A stretch of DNA of 64,000 bases from Rotaria sordida (taxonomy: Eukaryota > Rotifera > Eurotatoria > Philodinida > Philodinidae), in NCBI GenBank assembly GCA_905250125.1, contig CAJNOL010000890.1, positions 31,000-94,999 on the forward strand. The letters run 5' to 3'. Positions 25,393 to 36,135 of the stretch are shown in pieces (position 1 is the first letter of the stretch; each line of letters opens with the position of its first letter). Made by a program: the position numbers and the translations under genes. The notes under the pieces are model-generated. The model was not told where the DNA came from. It made no database searches and saw only the letters and a program-made list of their open reading frames with translations.

Positions 25393-25851
25393 TTTCTTTA
25401 ATTATGTTTTAGAATTTTTTTATCAGTCAACTAGAAACTTTCTCAGTTCTGATTCCTATGACAATTTTAACAATATACTGGCGACATCTCATAAGATTAT
25501 TTGTACTTTTAATATACTGGGTGTACGTAAGTAAAATAGCCAATCAACATATTAGACTACTTCAGTCTTCGTCTCCCGCTTCGGTCGATTATTCTATTCT
25601 TGCTCAACTTATCATTACTATACCCTCTGCCTCTCTCATCTATTATCATGCCTTCTACTTGCTTTCTCTCTCTCACTGTGTAAATGTATATACATATGAG
25701 CGTGTCGATTAAGCAGTTTTATAGTCATTTATCTATGTATGTGAGTATGTAATGTTTTCAACAATAATCAGACACGTACTCGTATCATGCTCATGTAATA
25801 TTTTATGCATCAATATTCTTTTTTTTTTTTAATATGTATTTTAGATTGAAT

Positions 25852-26967
25852 ATGTTAGGTGATACATTCTACAGTACAATTGAGTTATTATCCGTGGAAC
25901 TTTGGCAAGAACTCTTTGAATATTTCACACCAAATGATTTATGGTATTCATTTCATGATTTAAATAGAAAAATTAATGCAATCATTGATCAAACAATATT
26001 ATATTTGAATTTTACAAAGCAAGGTACTTATCGTTACTTTGTAAAAAATATTTTAACATTAATGAATGTTGTTAATGTTCGATCATTAAAATTTAATAAA
26101 TCAAATGAAATTCGACATTTTTTCTCGAAGATTTCTCTAAATTCATTAGTTCAACTTCGTGTATTATCATTAGATTTTATGTATTCTTTTGATGGTAATT
26201 CATTTACATTCTGGAAACAACTTTCATCGTTGAAATATCTACAATCATTGAAAATTATTTTTTGGGCAAGTTCAGGATCTGTTAATTGTTGTGACGAAAA
26301 GAAATATATTATTCGTTCAATATTTAACAATAATTATTGTCCATCATTGAAATCTTTCATGATTACCACTGGTGGTATCCAACAAGGCAGGCTAACAATT
26401 CCATCATTGATTTCAACGACTACAACAACAAATATTCAAAATTTATCCATTAACTCGTTGACTTTTAATGATTTGATTAAGTTACTTCCTGCAATGCAAA
26501 ATGTCAAATCATTTTGTATTGATTACGATTTAAGATATGATAATTGGTCTAATGAGCAACAACAATCAATGGTGATTGATATACCATTGCTACCTAAATG
26601 TATTGACATGAATCTAAAATTATCAGATGATATAACATTTGAACATGTTGAATATTTATTAAAACATACACAAAATTTAAAAAAATTATTTATGTGGGGA
26701 TGGTATCATTTATTTGATGCAATGAAATGGGAATTTTTGTTATCAATGTATTGTTCGAAACTTATAAAATTTCATTTGATATGTAGTGGTCCAATTTGGA
26801 GTGATGAGTTCGATCAAATAATCGATAATTTTCAACAAATATATCCAACAAGACTATTTTGGATCGAACGAAATATTACAATTTCAGATGATGATGTATC
26901 CGGTCATGATTATCGTTCTGATATTGCTGTTGAATTTAATATAAAAAATAAGGTAAGTTCAATGTAA
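25852..26967 (+). CDS. F-box-like protein with leucine-rich tail
   Basis: An uninterrupted frame, 371 aa if it starts at the ATG at 25852, right after a strong splice acceptor (TTTTAG ending 25844). Residues about 9-45 (IELLSVELWQELFEYFTPND then LWYSF) fit the F-box consensus, which binds Skp1 in SCF ubiquitin ligases. The rest has irregular Leu/Ile-rich repeats (LRVLSLDF, LKYLQSLKI, IQNLSINSLTF, LKKLFMWGW) suggesting a degenerate leucine-rich substrate-binding solenoid. Such F-box proteins are numerous in bdelloids, by recollection. The last codons are odd: AAG|GTAAGT at 26952/26953 is a textbook splice donor, so the true protein may continue into a downstream exon I could not find. The C-terminus is therefore uncertain. 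Confidence 0.75.
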   Translation: MLGDTFYSTIELLSVELWQELFEYFTPNDLWYSFHDLNRKINAIIDQTILYLNFTKQGTYRYFVKNILTLMNVVNVRSLKFNKSNEIRHFFSKISLNSLVQLRVLSLDFMYSFDGNSFTFWKQLSSLKYLQSLKIIFWASSGSVNCCDEKKYIIRSIFNNNYCPSLKSFMITTGGIQQGRLTIPSLISTTTTTNIQNLSINSLTFNDLIKLLPAMQNVKSFCIDYDLRYDNWSNEQQQSMVIDIPLLPKCIDMNLKLSDDITFEHVEYLLKHTQNLKKLFMWGWYHLFDAMKWEFLLSMYCSKLIKFHLICSGPIWSDEFDQIIDNFQQIYPTRLFWIERNITISDDDVSGHDYRSDIAVEFNIKNKVSSM

Positions 26968-29809
26968 AATGCTTGTCGTATACAATATTTAATTTGAACA
27001 TTTTTTTTATGAGTAATTCAGATAAGATGATTAGTTTAAAACTTCCTCTACAAATAAAGCTAAAATAGCGTCTGTCAAGTCACGTACTATATTAAGAACT
27101 ATTGTAGAAAGACAGAGAATATCAATCAAAGACAAACAAAACGAACACTGAAGCTATGTATTAAGAGAACTGTTATGTCAAAGTTTGATACTGAAAAAAT
27201 TGACTTCTTTTTCACTAAACTTTTATAATTAGTCATATTGCAAAGTTGATCACTATGATCTTTCGTATTCAAATGAAGATCATTTTTTTTCAGAAGTGTC
27301 ATATGAGATTAGCATTTGTATTCAAATGATTCGTAATGGTTTGGCATTATTTTCATTAGAATTAATTGATACCAAGCTGATAGCATTAGTTTTAATTCTA
27401 ATAGATAGATTATCAACAAATAAATCTCGGGCATATTAAGTTCGGAAATCTTCAAAACCAAATAGTTTTATTCCTTTTGACAAATAGCACTTTTAACTAC
27501 GAAAACTCTTTGATTTTATCGTCAAAAATTACGAAGATGAACTCTGAAAAATATACATGTAGCTAACATATGTATTAGAATTAAAAATAGCGCTACTTTA
27601 ATGCTAATAGCGTAACATTGATTAATTCTAATGCCAATCATACTAAAAAATCAAAATAAATTTTGATACTAATATTAATCTGACAACTCTATTCATCTCT
27701 TTAGTTAAAATAATCGATTTTCTTGATGTTGCATTATAGCTTTTTGCATACGATTGTGAAAGATTCTTTTCTGAAATGTTAATTAAATAGATAATATCTC
27801 AGAACTTAAATGAAGTAAAAAGTCATATTTTTTTAGAGATACGTACAGTAATACAAGGTGTAACTGTATCATAAGATTTGAGAGCAAATAAAATCAATCG
27901 TGTAACGATATCAAAAACATAAAGTGTATTATTTACTTTAGTTACAATAATATATTTCTGTTAAGATACTTTCCTCTTCACAACACAAGCTTACATTAAT
28001 CATTTACTCTCCGGATACTGTTCATAACATCCGTACCGTAATCTTACGTGATGCATGCATGCTAAAGGATTGTTGATTTTACGTTTTTCAATAAAAATAA
28101 AGATCTTTAATATTTCATGAATTGTTTTTAGTAATCGTAATATTTGTAAAATAATGAAAGATCATTGCTAAAGAATAACAGAATATGAATATAGTAATAA
28201 CTGAAAGTAGCTGCATTTATAGTCTTTGTTTTTCTCCTATTTTCTCTTTTTATTGTAGTCGAACAAATGTGAATAGTGATATGATGTGCTCGACTGTCAG
28301 AAAAGAAATTATTATTTTTTTCTCAGAGCTTTTGTTTTTTGTTTTTCAATATTTCATTGCTGAAATTTTTTTTTTTGATTTTTGTTATAAATTCTTCTTT
28401 GTAATTTTTTCTGTCGATTATCTATTGTCGTTATTGTTTATTCTCTAGCGAGCTATTATTTTTGTTTTTACATTAAAGAAAAAACAAATATTGTAGAACT
28501 ATGGTATGTTGGTTTTCTCTTCGTTATGTTAATATAATAAAAACGTTTCTGTGCTTAGATTGAACGAAATATTCTTGTTCATTATATTATCTTGGAAGAC
28601 TTACTCGTCTGGCACTAGATCTAATGAGATTAATTATCCTGTTCAATAAAGATTAAAAAATGAAACCATCAAGAACAAATATCTTATCACAAGAACTAGC
28701 AATAGTTCATTGATTTTTAGCAATTTTCGCTATATTATTGAAGATTATTTTGATGTGTTTTTTCTAGATAATAATGGAAATCAGATGATTGTTTTGAGTC
28801 TCTGTGAACGAAATTGATCGCAGAGAATAGAAACTATTTAGTCAGAGTTATGTTAAACCTTAGAGTTAATCCGAAAGACAAAACACTACTTGACACCCAG
28901 ATAGAACTCGACTCATTTTTTTTTTTGGTAATTGAGTCTGCAGAAGTTCATCTCGGAATGGAAAGATGAAAACGCTTACCTAGCAGTACGTTTGATTCAC
29001 TTGCTAAAAAAATTCATTTGAAAAAAGAGTTCTTATCTTTATTCATTTGTCTGATCAACCTTAGTGGGTCTGAGTGTGGATGTATCTGTGAATGTGTGTA
29101 GGTGCAATGGAATAATATATTCACATTCATACCCCACATCCAGCAAATCAGAACTACAGTATCGTTTTAGGGGTATAACATTCGCGTCTATATGGTTTTT
29201 GTCCTTGTCATATACCTGAGTCAATTGAAGAGAAAAACTACAGCATATTCTTAGTTTTCCCAATGGTTATAGATGTTTATGTACTAACAGAATGTTCGTA
29301 CAAGATTAAATTTCAAAAATTATCAAAAATTAATTTTTCCTTGATCAGAATGAATTTTATTTATAACAGCGATACAGCTCAATTGCAAAGCAGATAACAT
29401 AAAAAGAAAAGAGTAGAAAAATCATTCTTCATCAACTGTCAGATTGTTTTTTGTTTTTAGTGATTAGGAAAATTTTCTGAGTATGTTGCTGAATCTATTG
29501 GCATATGTGATAACAATAATGATTATGTTTTTCTATTTAAATAAGCTGCTTGATTTGGTAAAGTAAATAACCAATGGCATTGATATTTGAAGAAGAATTT
29601 GATCATTGACCAAGTTGATTTGTAATTTAACCGTCGTTGATCATTGAGTGCATGTTGTTCTTGTTTATTCAGTGATGATGATGTTTCGAATTGAGGTATA
29701 TCATCATCAGTTGTGGGTCCATAAATATTTTTAACAATCATAGTCATGATCATAATAAAAATTCGTTGTACAATATTGATTTGATAAATAAATTTTTTAA
29801 GACGAGTAA
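26968..29809. other. AT-rich intergenic region
   Basis: No gene recognised. A hydrophobic frame (28185-28448) looks like T-rich noise. One TGTGGG fold-back is present (29063-29142). A minus-strand frame at 29523-29753 lies just 3' of the GST-like pseudogene and is not homologous to anything I know. Confidence 0.45.
29063..29142. repeat. TGTGGG fold-back element 7
   Basis: G-rich left part with GTGGGTCTGAGTGTGGATG and TGTGTGTAGGTG, C-rich right part with TTCACATTCATACCCCACATCC (from about 29120). Pairing is imperfect. Confidence 0.6.
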
Positions 29810-30628
29810 TTAAACTTTTTTCATTTTTTTTAAAACTTGTATTCGATGTTTATCTATGTTTTTCTCGAGATCATTATCGATATTCGGATAGGCTGGATCG
29901 TAGTTTCGTCGAATTCGTTCATGATAATCGAAAATAATTTGAAAGCGACGATCATCATAGAAATAAGGTACTCTTATAAGTAGTTTTACAAGTGAACAAA
30001 ATGTTAAATCAGCTGCCGAAAATTGATTACCGACAAGATAATCATTTGTACGCAAATGATTTCCAATGTCTAAAAGAATTTGTTCTGCTTTTTCTTTTAT
30101 TTATTCTTAACGCATACGATGAACTTGATATCGAGCAATTATAAAAGCAACGATGAATAGAATAAATCAACGTGAGCGAATATCATCTGGATTATTGGCC
30201 CATGGATACTTTTCACGGAGTACAAGTGACAATACATTTGGACTTTCTGTGAGTATTTGAACATAAGCAATACGATGTCCATAAAGACCTAATGTCGAAT
30301 CAAGACGTAAACATGTATCAATCACTTGTTGACGTTCTTTATTTGATGATGGAAAAAGGGATAGAGATGATTGAGGATATTGAGTGTCCAAATAGAGTAA
30401 AATTGGTGTTGAATCATAATGGAATTGATTATCATCTTTATTGTTTGGATCTTCAATCATCGGCATTAGTTTAGGCGTTATTTTAGGTGCTTGTTCTAAA
30501 CCTTTTGTTTTTCCGAATGGCTTATAATTTATTAATTCATAGGGAATTTCTTTCAAATCCAACGCTCAACGAACTTTATCACAGTAATGAGACCATTGTG
30601 TTGTATAGAAACGAATACGTTGTATCAT
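29810..30628 (-). pseudogene. Broken glutathione-S-transferase-like gene with four in-frame stops
   Basis: Read on the minus strand from the ATG at 30628, one frame runs 273 codons without frameshift. It has a thioredoxin-like N-domain (IRFYTTQWSHYCDKVR, then LKEIPYELINYKPFGKTKG and a predicted strand ending DSTPILLYLD) and a helical C-domain including GNQFSAADLTFCSLVKLL, the typical GST helix. Stops break it at 30566-30568 (TGA), 30167-30169 (TGA), 30107-30109 (TAA) and 30101-30103 (TAA). Sequence stays colinear across all four, so I infer an inactivated single-exon gene rather than introns. An intron hiding the last three stops (donor near 30170, acceptor near 30090) is conceivable but would not remove the first stop. 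An intact relative would conjugate glutathione or act as a GDAP1-like protein. Confidence 0.75.
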
Positions 30629-30820
30629 CTTAAAAATATTTTGTTTCTAAAAAAAACCATAGAAGAATATCTTAATAGATACAGAGAGATAAATCTGACA
30701 GTAGCATATCAATGTGAATCTGCTACAAGCAGGGTTATAATTAGAATTGAATCCGTCCAGTTAAAATAAACTTCGACCAGTTTCAAATATGACCAAGACT
30801 TCCATCAAAAACCTGAGACA

Positions 30821-30862
30821 AGGGTGTGGATAATCTCTTCAAACATCCACACCCACACCCTT
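30821..30862. repeat. TGTGGG fold-back element 8
   Basis: Left arm AGGGTGTGGAT (30821-30831) and right arm ATCCACACCCACACCCTT (C-rich part to 30861). This compact copy shows the consensus ends AAGGGTGTGG/CCACACCCTT well and abuts the coding-like fragment that starts at 30864. Confidence 0.75.
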
Positions 30863-31246
30863 CGGATGATGATGACGATCAAAATCAAAATAATTTACTG
30901 AATATGAAATTTTCTACACCTATGGCATCATCGCAATTACAACTTCAATATACAACAACATCAATGGTAACAACGAATCAATGACAAGTAAATGTTATGC
31001 CACTATCAACGCTTTCACCCCGTCGGCCAGCAAAACAATCACGAGCAACATCAGCAACACCACTACGAACAACGCAGCAAGAAATTGAAATAACCGATTT
31101 AGTGACACCTGTTAAATCAACAGTTATTATTACACAAGCAAATTATACAATACGTACACTTACTCTTTACAATCAGCAACGCCGATCAATTTTACCAACA
31201 TTTCCAACACTAATTTATAATCATGATCCAGATTTATTATTAGCTA

Positions 31247-31308
31247 AGGGTGTGGGTGTGGGTGCGTGGATGTGGGTATGCGTCTTTTCTTCACCCACAC
31301 CCACCCTC
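31247..31308. repeat. TGTGGG fold-back element 9 (clearest copy)
   Basis: Left arm AGGGTGTGGGTGTGGGTG contains the bdelloid telomere-like unit TGTGGG in tandem. The right arm is TCACCCACACCCACCCT (31291-31307). The loop also carries GTGGATGTGGGTATG. It interrupts a coding-like fragment. Confidence 0.8.
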
Positions 31309-31327
31309 TCTGTAAACTGAATTAAAT

Positions 31328-31387
31328 GGTGTGGATATGAGTGTGGATGGATGTCTGGGTATCCATGAAAATAATACTCATACACTT
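31328..31387. repeat. TGTGGG-like fold-back element 10 (degenerate, next to element 9)
   Basis: The left part, GGTGTGGATATGAGTGTGGATG, is weakly matched by ACTCATACAC at the right end. It lies only about 20 bp after element 9, so the two may have arisen together. Confidence 0.45.
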
Positions 31388-31933
31388 TCATTAAAAAAAA
31401 CGAAGTCAAGATTTAATCTTTCAAGACCCTATACATTTGCATCAGAAGATCGAAAACTAAAACCGTTAATTTTACCTTTGAAAAATAGTTTTAGATGTCC
31501 ATAGAAAAAATTTATTTCAACTCAAATAGCCGATAAAAAAGCAATCATTATTCACTTTTGAATACATTCCAAGAGACAGTGTGACAAGAATATAATGTTC
31601 ATTTCGACTCTTTATTTCAAAAACTTTCAGGATAAATATATAATTACTTGAGACAAAACAGTGTGCTCTGTCTGATTTTTGAGAGACACAGTTGAATTCA
31701 ATCAGATACATGTGTGTTTTTTTATGATAAAAATAGAAAATACGATTAAATTATCGCGTTGAAAAACGTATATTTCATTGATTTACACAGATTCTGTTAT
31801 GCGGAAAAATTCTTTCAATAAACGGACGATCGATATTATTTACTCTAAAAACTGATAAAACGACATCATTTATTATAATGAAAAATGTTGAAGCAATTTG
31901 CATAGAAATATTTTTCATCGACATTCATATTAC

Positions 31934-34112
31934 TTAGGGATATCCAAAAGTAGTGACCAGTGCTGCCACCTTTTGAAGTCCGAAAAGCAGAAAGACAGCA
32001 GAAAGTATGTTTGTGATATGAAACTAACGGGTAGCTCGTAATAAAAGAGGATCTTAGTATTTTGTTAATATCTTAAGCGTTATCTTATCGCTCACACTTA
32101 ATTTTTTCATTGAAAGATTCATCGTCTGATTCTGCAGAAATTGGTATATTTCGTTGTAAAAAATACTTATCTCTCGTTCGACGTCATCGTGATTCAAAAC
32201 AAGCATTACATACAACTTTTAAAATCTCTATTTTTTTCAATTTTTTCCGAAAACATCCAGTCCCTAGATTAATTTTATTATCATTGATCGTGCCATATTC
32301 TTTATACAGCAATAAAATAAATTGTCTTCGGTACGTTGATTGAAATGAACCAATTTATCTTTTAAGTGGCGAACAAATTATACCCAAAGTAACAGGATTA
32401 ATTGAGAAAATGAACATTTTGGAAGAAAATTGAAAAAAAAAGGAAGACTTTGAAAGTTGTATGTAATGCTTATTTTAAATCATGATGATATTGAAAGAGA
32501 GATAAGTGTTTTTTACAGCGAAATATACAAATTTCTGCAGAATCAGACGGTAAATCGTTCGATAAAAAAATAAAGCGTGAGCGATAAGATAACGCTTAAG
32601 ATATTAACAAAATACTGAGACTCTCTTTTATTACGAGCTATCCGTTAGTTTTAAATTTTAGTGTCAGTATACTAATCACTCGCATTGTATGGCATCACAA
32701 AATTCAACTAATTAACAAATAGACAGAATCATTGAACATGTTTGCTTTTTAAGAAGTATTCTTCATCTGATTTAAGAGCTTTTGATAAATCTTTTTTACC
32801 TAATAAATATTCATCCATTACAGTGATTATCAATATTAGCTTTTTATTAGCAATGTTCAGAAAACTGTTGATGACAAACGAAAAATGTTAATTGAGACAA
32901 ATCAAATTTATATTCTTTTAAAGATCATTAATATTCGACAACATTGAACTATTCTCTGTTGAAGATAATTATATTCAATTTCTGTTTTCCGGTTGAACTT
33001 CTGATGACATAATTATTACTTCAGCAACTACCACTACTTTGTGAATACCTTCTTCGCTAGTCGAGCTGTCATTATCATCTAGAGCTGTTTTTTCTGTTCC
33101 TTTTCTCTCACTAATCATATTAATTATTCATGTTCATCTAGTAAACAAACGAAAGCATGTATATGTTGATGTACATAAATTACATAAGTAATTATAATAT
33201 GATAGAAAACCATAGGTAAATAATTGATTTAAAGCCAAATATATAGGTTGGTAGTTGTTTGTAGTCAGTAGAAAATAAAAATCATCTGTATCAAATAGAA
33301 AGAATTAGAATGGCAAAAAAATATCAGTAGTTTGTGATATGGGTTTTTTAATAATTATGGAAACGAAGGTATTTCAAGTGAAAAATGTTGATTGAAATAA
33401 TAAATAACACCGTATCAAAAAAAGCAGAAAATTCTTGAAAAAACAGAAAAAACTTCAAAAAGCAGAAGAGGTGGCAGCTCTGGTAGTGACAGTAATACTA
33501 TAATACCATATATTAAGCTTTAAGAAACTTTCTTTCTACAGTCTGACAGATGAAAGAATACTATATTTGTCTATGCTATTTAATCACACTTCAACTAATA
33601 CCATGATATTAAAATTTCGATAGGAGCTGTTTTTCTATCATATGGGACTGTCATACACATGTTTTTTAATTAACTTATGAGAGAAACAGGATAGAGAGCT
33701 GCGGATTTCACTGTTCAAAAGCAGAGACGAAGATACATTGAATTGCATATTATATGTTCGCCTAGACATTATCTGGAGTTTCTTCAATCAACTTTCTAAG
33801 CATTGAAAAAAATAATTTTCTATTGCTTTACAGAAATTGTTAGAAAAGTCACTTAGAGCGGTAATTAAAATATCTATAACTCAGAAATGATTAATTCTAA
33901 ACATGTTAATCTTGTGCAGTGTCTTAGACCTTTCATTGATGGTTTAAATGCATGCTTGGCAATTGAGAGTCTGCTATAAACATATAAGTATGATTAAATA
34001 GCATAGAAAATTAGAGTATTTTTGTCTCTATCAGACTGTATAGAAAGAGAGTTTCTTAAAGCATAATATATGGTATTAAAATGTTGCTGCCACTATTTCT
34101 GGATATCCCTAA
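31934..34112. mobile_element. Composite inverted-repeat element, outer ends TTAGGGATATCC
   Basis: Outer ends TTAGGGATATCC (31934-31945) and GGATATCCCTAA (34101-34112) are perfect reverse complements, and similarity continues inward (AGTAGTG...TGCTGCCACC versus GTTGCTGCCACTATTTC). Nested inside are two further inverted repeats. One has arms of about 210 bp (32020-32229 and 32441-32653, sharing ACTAACGGGTAGCTCGTAAT, TTGTTAATATCTTAAGCG and TTCTGCAGAA). A second pairs 33490-33550 with 34020-34080 (ATACCATATATTA, TTAAGAAACT). A third copy of the terminal sequence occurs inverted at 33451-33490. No transposase frame is visible. I read it as a non-autonomous DNA element enlarged by insertion of related copies. 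Confidence 0.7.
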
Positions 34113-34927
34113 ATAACTCTCAAATTTCTGTGTTTTTTATGTGAACATTTTTCATGATAAAAAATTGGTATTTTAATTAAAAATCTATTCCACCTTTAAC
34201 AATCTCAATTTTAACATTGATCTATAAAAATTTAAGTTGTTCTACAAGAAGATTTTTAAAATAAAGCTCAGAGAATTGATACTTTTCATCAAGAAAATCA
34301 ATAAAAAAGGACGAAAAAATGCACTTGGTAAATCTCTGAAACGAATAATTACACGTACATGCAAAATTAAACAAAGTTCTTTTCTGTTTTCCAGTCATTG
34401 CCTGGAAATNNNNNNNNNNNNNNNNNNNNNNNNNNNNNNNNNNNNNNNNNNNNNNNNNNNNNNNNNNNNNNNNNNNNNNNNNNNNNNNNNNNNNNNNNNN
34501 NNNNNNNNNAAAATTAAACAAAGTTCTTTTCTGTTTTCCAGTCATTGCCTGGAAATCTTACTATTTTTTAATGATAATAAAACGCTAATATTTCTTCGAG
34601 GAGAAATTTATCATACATTTAATTACTTAGTTTGATGAAGCCTATTAAGATTAAATTTGAAAGTTGCTCCAGGATACTCATATTATGAGATAAAACTAAG
34701 ACAATATATATCTGTAAACATAGTCTAGATTGCTCTAAGGATTCATTTTGATAATGACATTCTCTTTCTCATTTTCTCTTTCAAAAAAATTTAAACCGAA
34801 GAAAACCATTCTTCTAATTTTTTTCTGTATTTGACATGTTGCTAGAAAAATGAGAGTATAGTCTAAGTTAAAGAGTACAACCAGTCGAAGAAATATATTG
34901 CGTTCGAATCAGGTTGATTAAGTATAA
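34113..34927. other. Intergenic region with a 100-N assembly gap
   Basis: Ns occupy 34410-34509. The 47 bases before the gap (34363-34409) and after it (34510-34556) are identical, so apparent open frames crossing it are artefacts. No gene is supported between 34113 and the GPCR start. Confidence 0.8.
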
Positions 34928-35899
34928 ATGTCTTCACAATCTTCGTCCACCGATGTTATTACAACACTAGAATCAACAGCAACATATTTATATCGATTTG
35001 GTGGTCTTATTTTGGTTATCTTCGGTAGTATAGGTTGTATACTCAACATAATAGTATTTTCTCAAAGATCTTTACGCAAAAATCCATGTTCTACCTGTTT
35101 GGTAGTTGAAAATATTTTTAATTTGTTATTTATTAACTCATTACTCTTATCTATAACATTAGAAGTTGGTTATAATGTTTATTTTACTTCAACGAATATT
35201 GTTCTTTGTCGTTTATGTTATTATACATCATTATTTTCCAATGTTTTAAGTTCATTTTGTTTAATCTTAGCTTCAATTGATCGAGTTTTTATTACTTCAT
35301 CAAATGCTTCTACTCGACAACGAAGTACATTACGTTTTACTTATTTCTGTATTATTGGTGGAACAATATTTTGGATGTTATTTCATAGTCCTTCGTTAGC
35401 CTTTACAAATATTACACAAATTGGTGATAACATTTATATATGCTTTTATCAAATGGGATTTTATCTGACATTTATTAGTTTTTATTCGATTATTAAAGAA
35501 AGTTCGTCTACTTTGTCATTATTAATATGTGGAATATGGGCTGTGAAAAATATTCGACGTTTACGTCGTGTAACATTTTCGACTGCTTCATCAAATAATG
35601 GAAATGCAAGAGTCGTTGGTTCACATATTATTCATTCAAAAGATCGACAATTTGTTTGGATGGTTCTTATAGATATTCTTCTGTATGCTATTTTCTGTTC
35701 TATGGCAGCAATTTTCTTAACTCATCAACAAATTACACAATATCAACAAAAATCTATTGAACAAGTGCAATTAGACATCTTTCTTAAACAAATTACTGTT
35801 TTTTGTCTTCATATTCCATTTGGTATCAGTTGTTATACTAATTTATTGGTATCAAAAGCTTATCGAAATGCAATGAAAAATATCTTTTCATGGAACTAA
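34928..35899 (+). CDS. Rhodopsin-like seven-transmembrane receptor (GPCR), single exon
   Basis: An intact frame of 323 aa with seven hydrophobic segments. TM1 contains the conserved Asn (GCILNIIVF, N40). TM2 is NIFNLLFINSLLLS. TM3 begins near Cys94 and ends LASIDRVF, a D-R-V variant (D118-R119) of the DRY motif that couples to G proteins. TM4 has a Trp (TIFWMLF). A third intracellular loop rich in basic residues (NIRRLRRVTF) and a short C-terminal tail (KAYRNAMKNIFSWN) follow. The usual NPxxY of TM7 is replaced by a divergent TNLLVSKAY. This pattern fits peptide-type class A receptors (FMRFamide/galanin-like) that are highly expanded in bdelloids; the ligand is unknown. The intronless structure is typical of expanded receptor sets. 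An AATAAA follows at about 36004. Confidence 0.88.
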   Translation: MSSQSSSTDVITTLESTATYLYRFGGLILVIFGSIGCILNIIVFSQRSLRKNPCSTCLVVENIFNLLFINSLLLSITLEVGYNVYFTSTNIVLCRLCYYTSLFSNVLSSFCLILASIDRVFITSSNASTRQRSTLRFTYFCIIGGTIFWMLFHSPSLAFTNITQIGDNIYICFYQMGFYLTFISFYSIIKESSSTLSLLICGIWAVKNIRRLRRVTFSTASSNNGNARVVGSHIIHSKDRQFVWMVLIDILLYAIFCSMAAIFLTHQQITQYQQKSIEQVQLDIFLKQITVFCLHIPFGISCYTNLLVSKAYRNAMKNIFSWN

Positions 35900-36068
35900 A
35901 TTTTTTCTGTTCTTATTGAGTATTTATCAAACAGTTTCGAAATTTTGTATTATTTAAATATTGTATTGTCAAGTATCTTATATTTTTCTGAATTATTTAT
36001 CGTAAATAAAAATATCTGAGTGTTCAACTTCGAACTTGATAGAAAAGTCGTAGATCTACCAAACAATG

Positions 36069-36135
36069 AGGGTAGGGGTGTGGGTGTCGGTTTGGATGTA
36101 TATTAATACTAATGAAACGCATTCACACCCACCCT
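36069..36135. repeat. TGTGGG fold-back element 11
   Basis: Left arm AGGGTAGGGGTGTGGGTGTCGG and right arm ATTCACACCCACCCTA (36121-36136) are reverse complementary over about 13 bp. The loop carries TTTGGATGTA. Confidence 0.7.

Larger units (their letters stand above)
23695..25851. other. Intergenic region between the EF-hand and F-box genes
   Basis: It contains a likely polyadenylation signal (AATAAA, about 23778) for the EF-hand gene and two TGTGGG fold-backs (25077-25152, 25341-25392). A perfect pyrimidine tract and AG at 25843-25844 mark a probable 5' UTR intron acceptor of the F-box gene. Frames at 25349-25712 have no motif. Confidence 0.5.
30864..31504 (+). pseudogene. Coding fragment (Thr/Ser/Gln-rich) with a stop and fold-back insertions
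   Basis: From 30864 a frame reads DDDDDQNQNN...MASSQLQLQYTTTSMVTTNQ, a TGA (30982-30984), then QVNVMPLSTLSPRRPAKQSR and on to NHDPDLLLA at 31245. There a TGTGGG fold-back begins. Coding-like sequence resumes at about 31388 (SLKKTKSRFNLSRPYTFASE) and ends at a TAG (31502-31504). Codon use and composition look protein-coding, with many T, S and Q. No domain is recognised. It could be an exon remnant of a larger regulatory protein, with fold-backs lying in former introns or inserted into exons. Start and end are approximate. Confidence 0.45.

Noticed and set aside
30101-30170. Intron removing three of the stops in the GST-like gene
   Set aside because: Possible GT and AG exist, but the translated sequence inside looks like GST helix sequence and the first stop at 30566-30568 would remain.
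31247-31308. True telomere or chromosome end from TGTGGG repeats
   Set aside because: Only two or three units, followed by the reverse-complement arm and then unique sequence on both sides; it is internal, not a terminal array.
34222-34635. Open frames crossing the N gap on both strands
   Set aside because: They are made of the duplicated gap edges and Ns and have no independent support.
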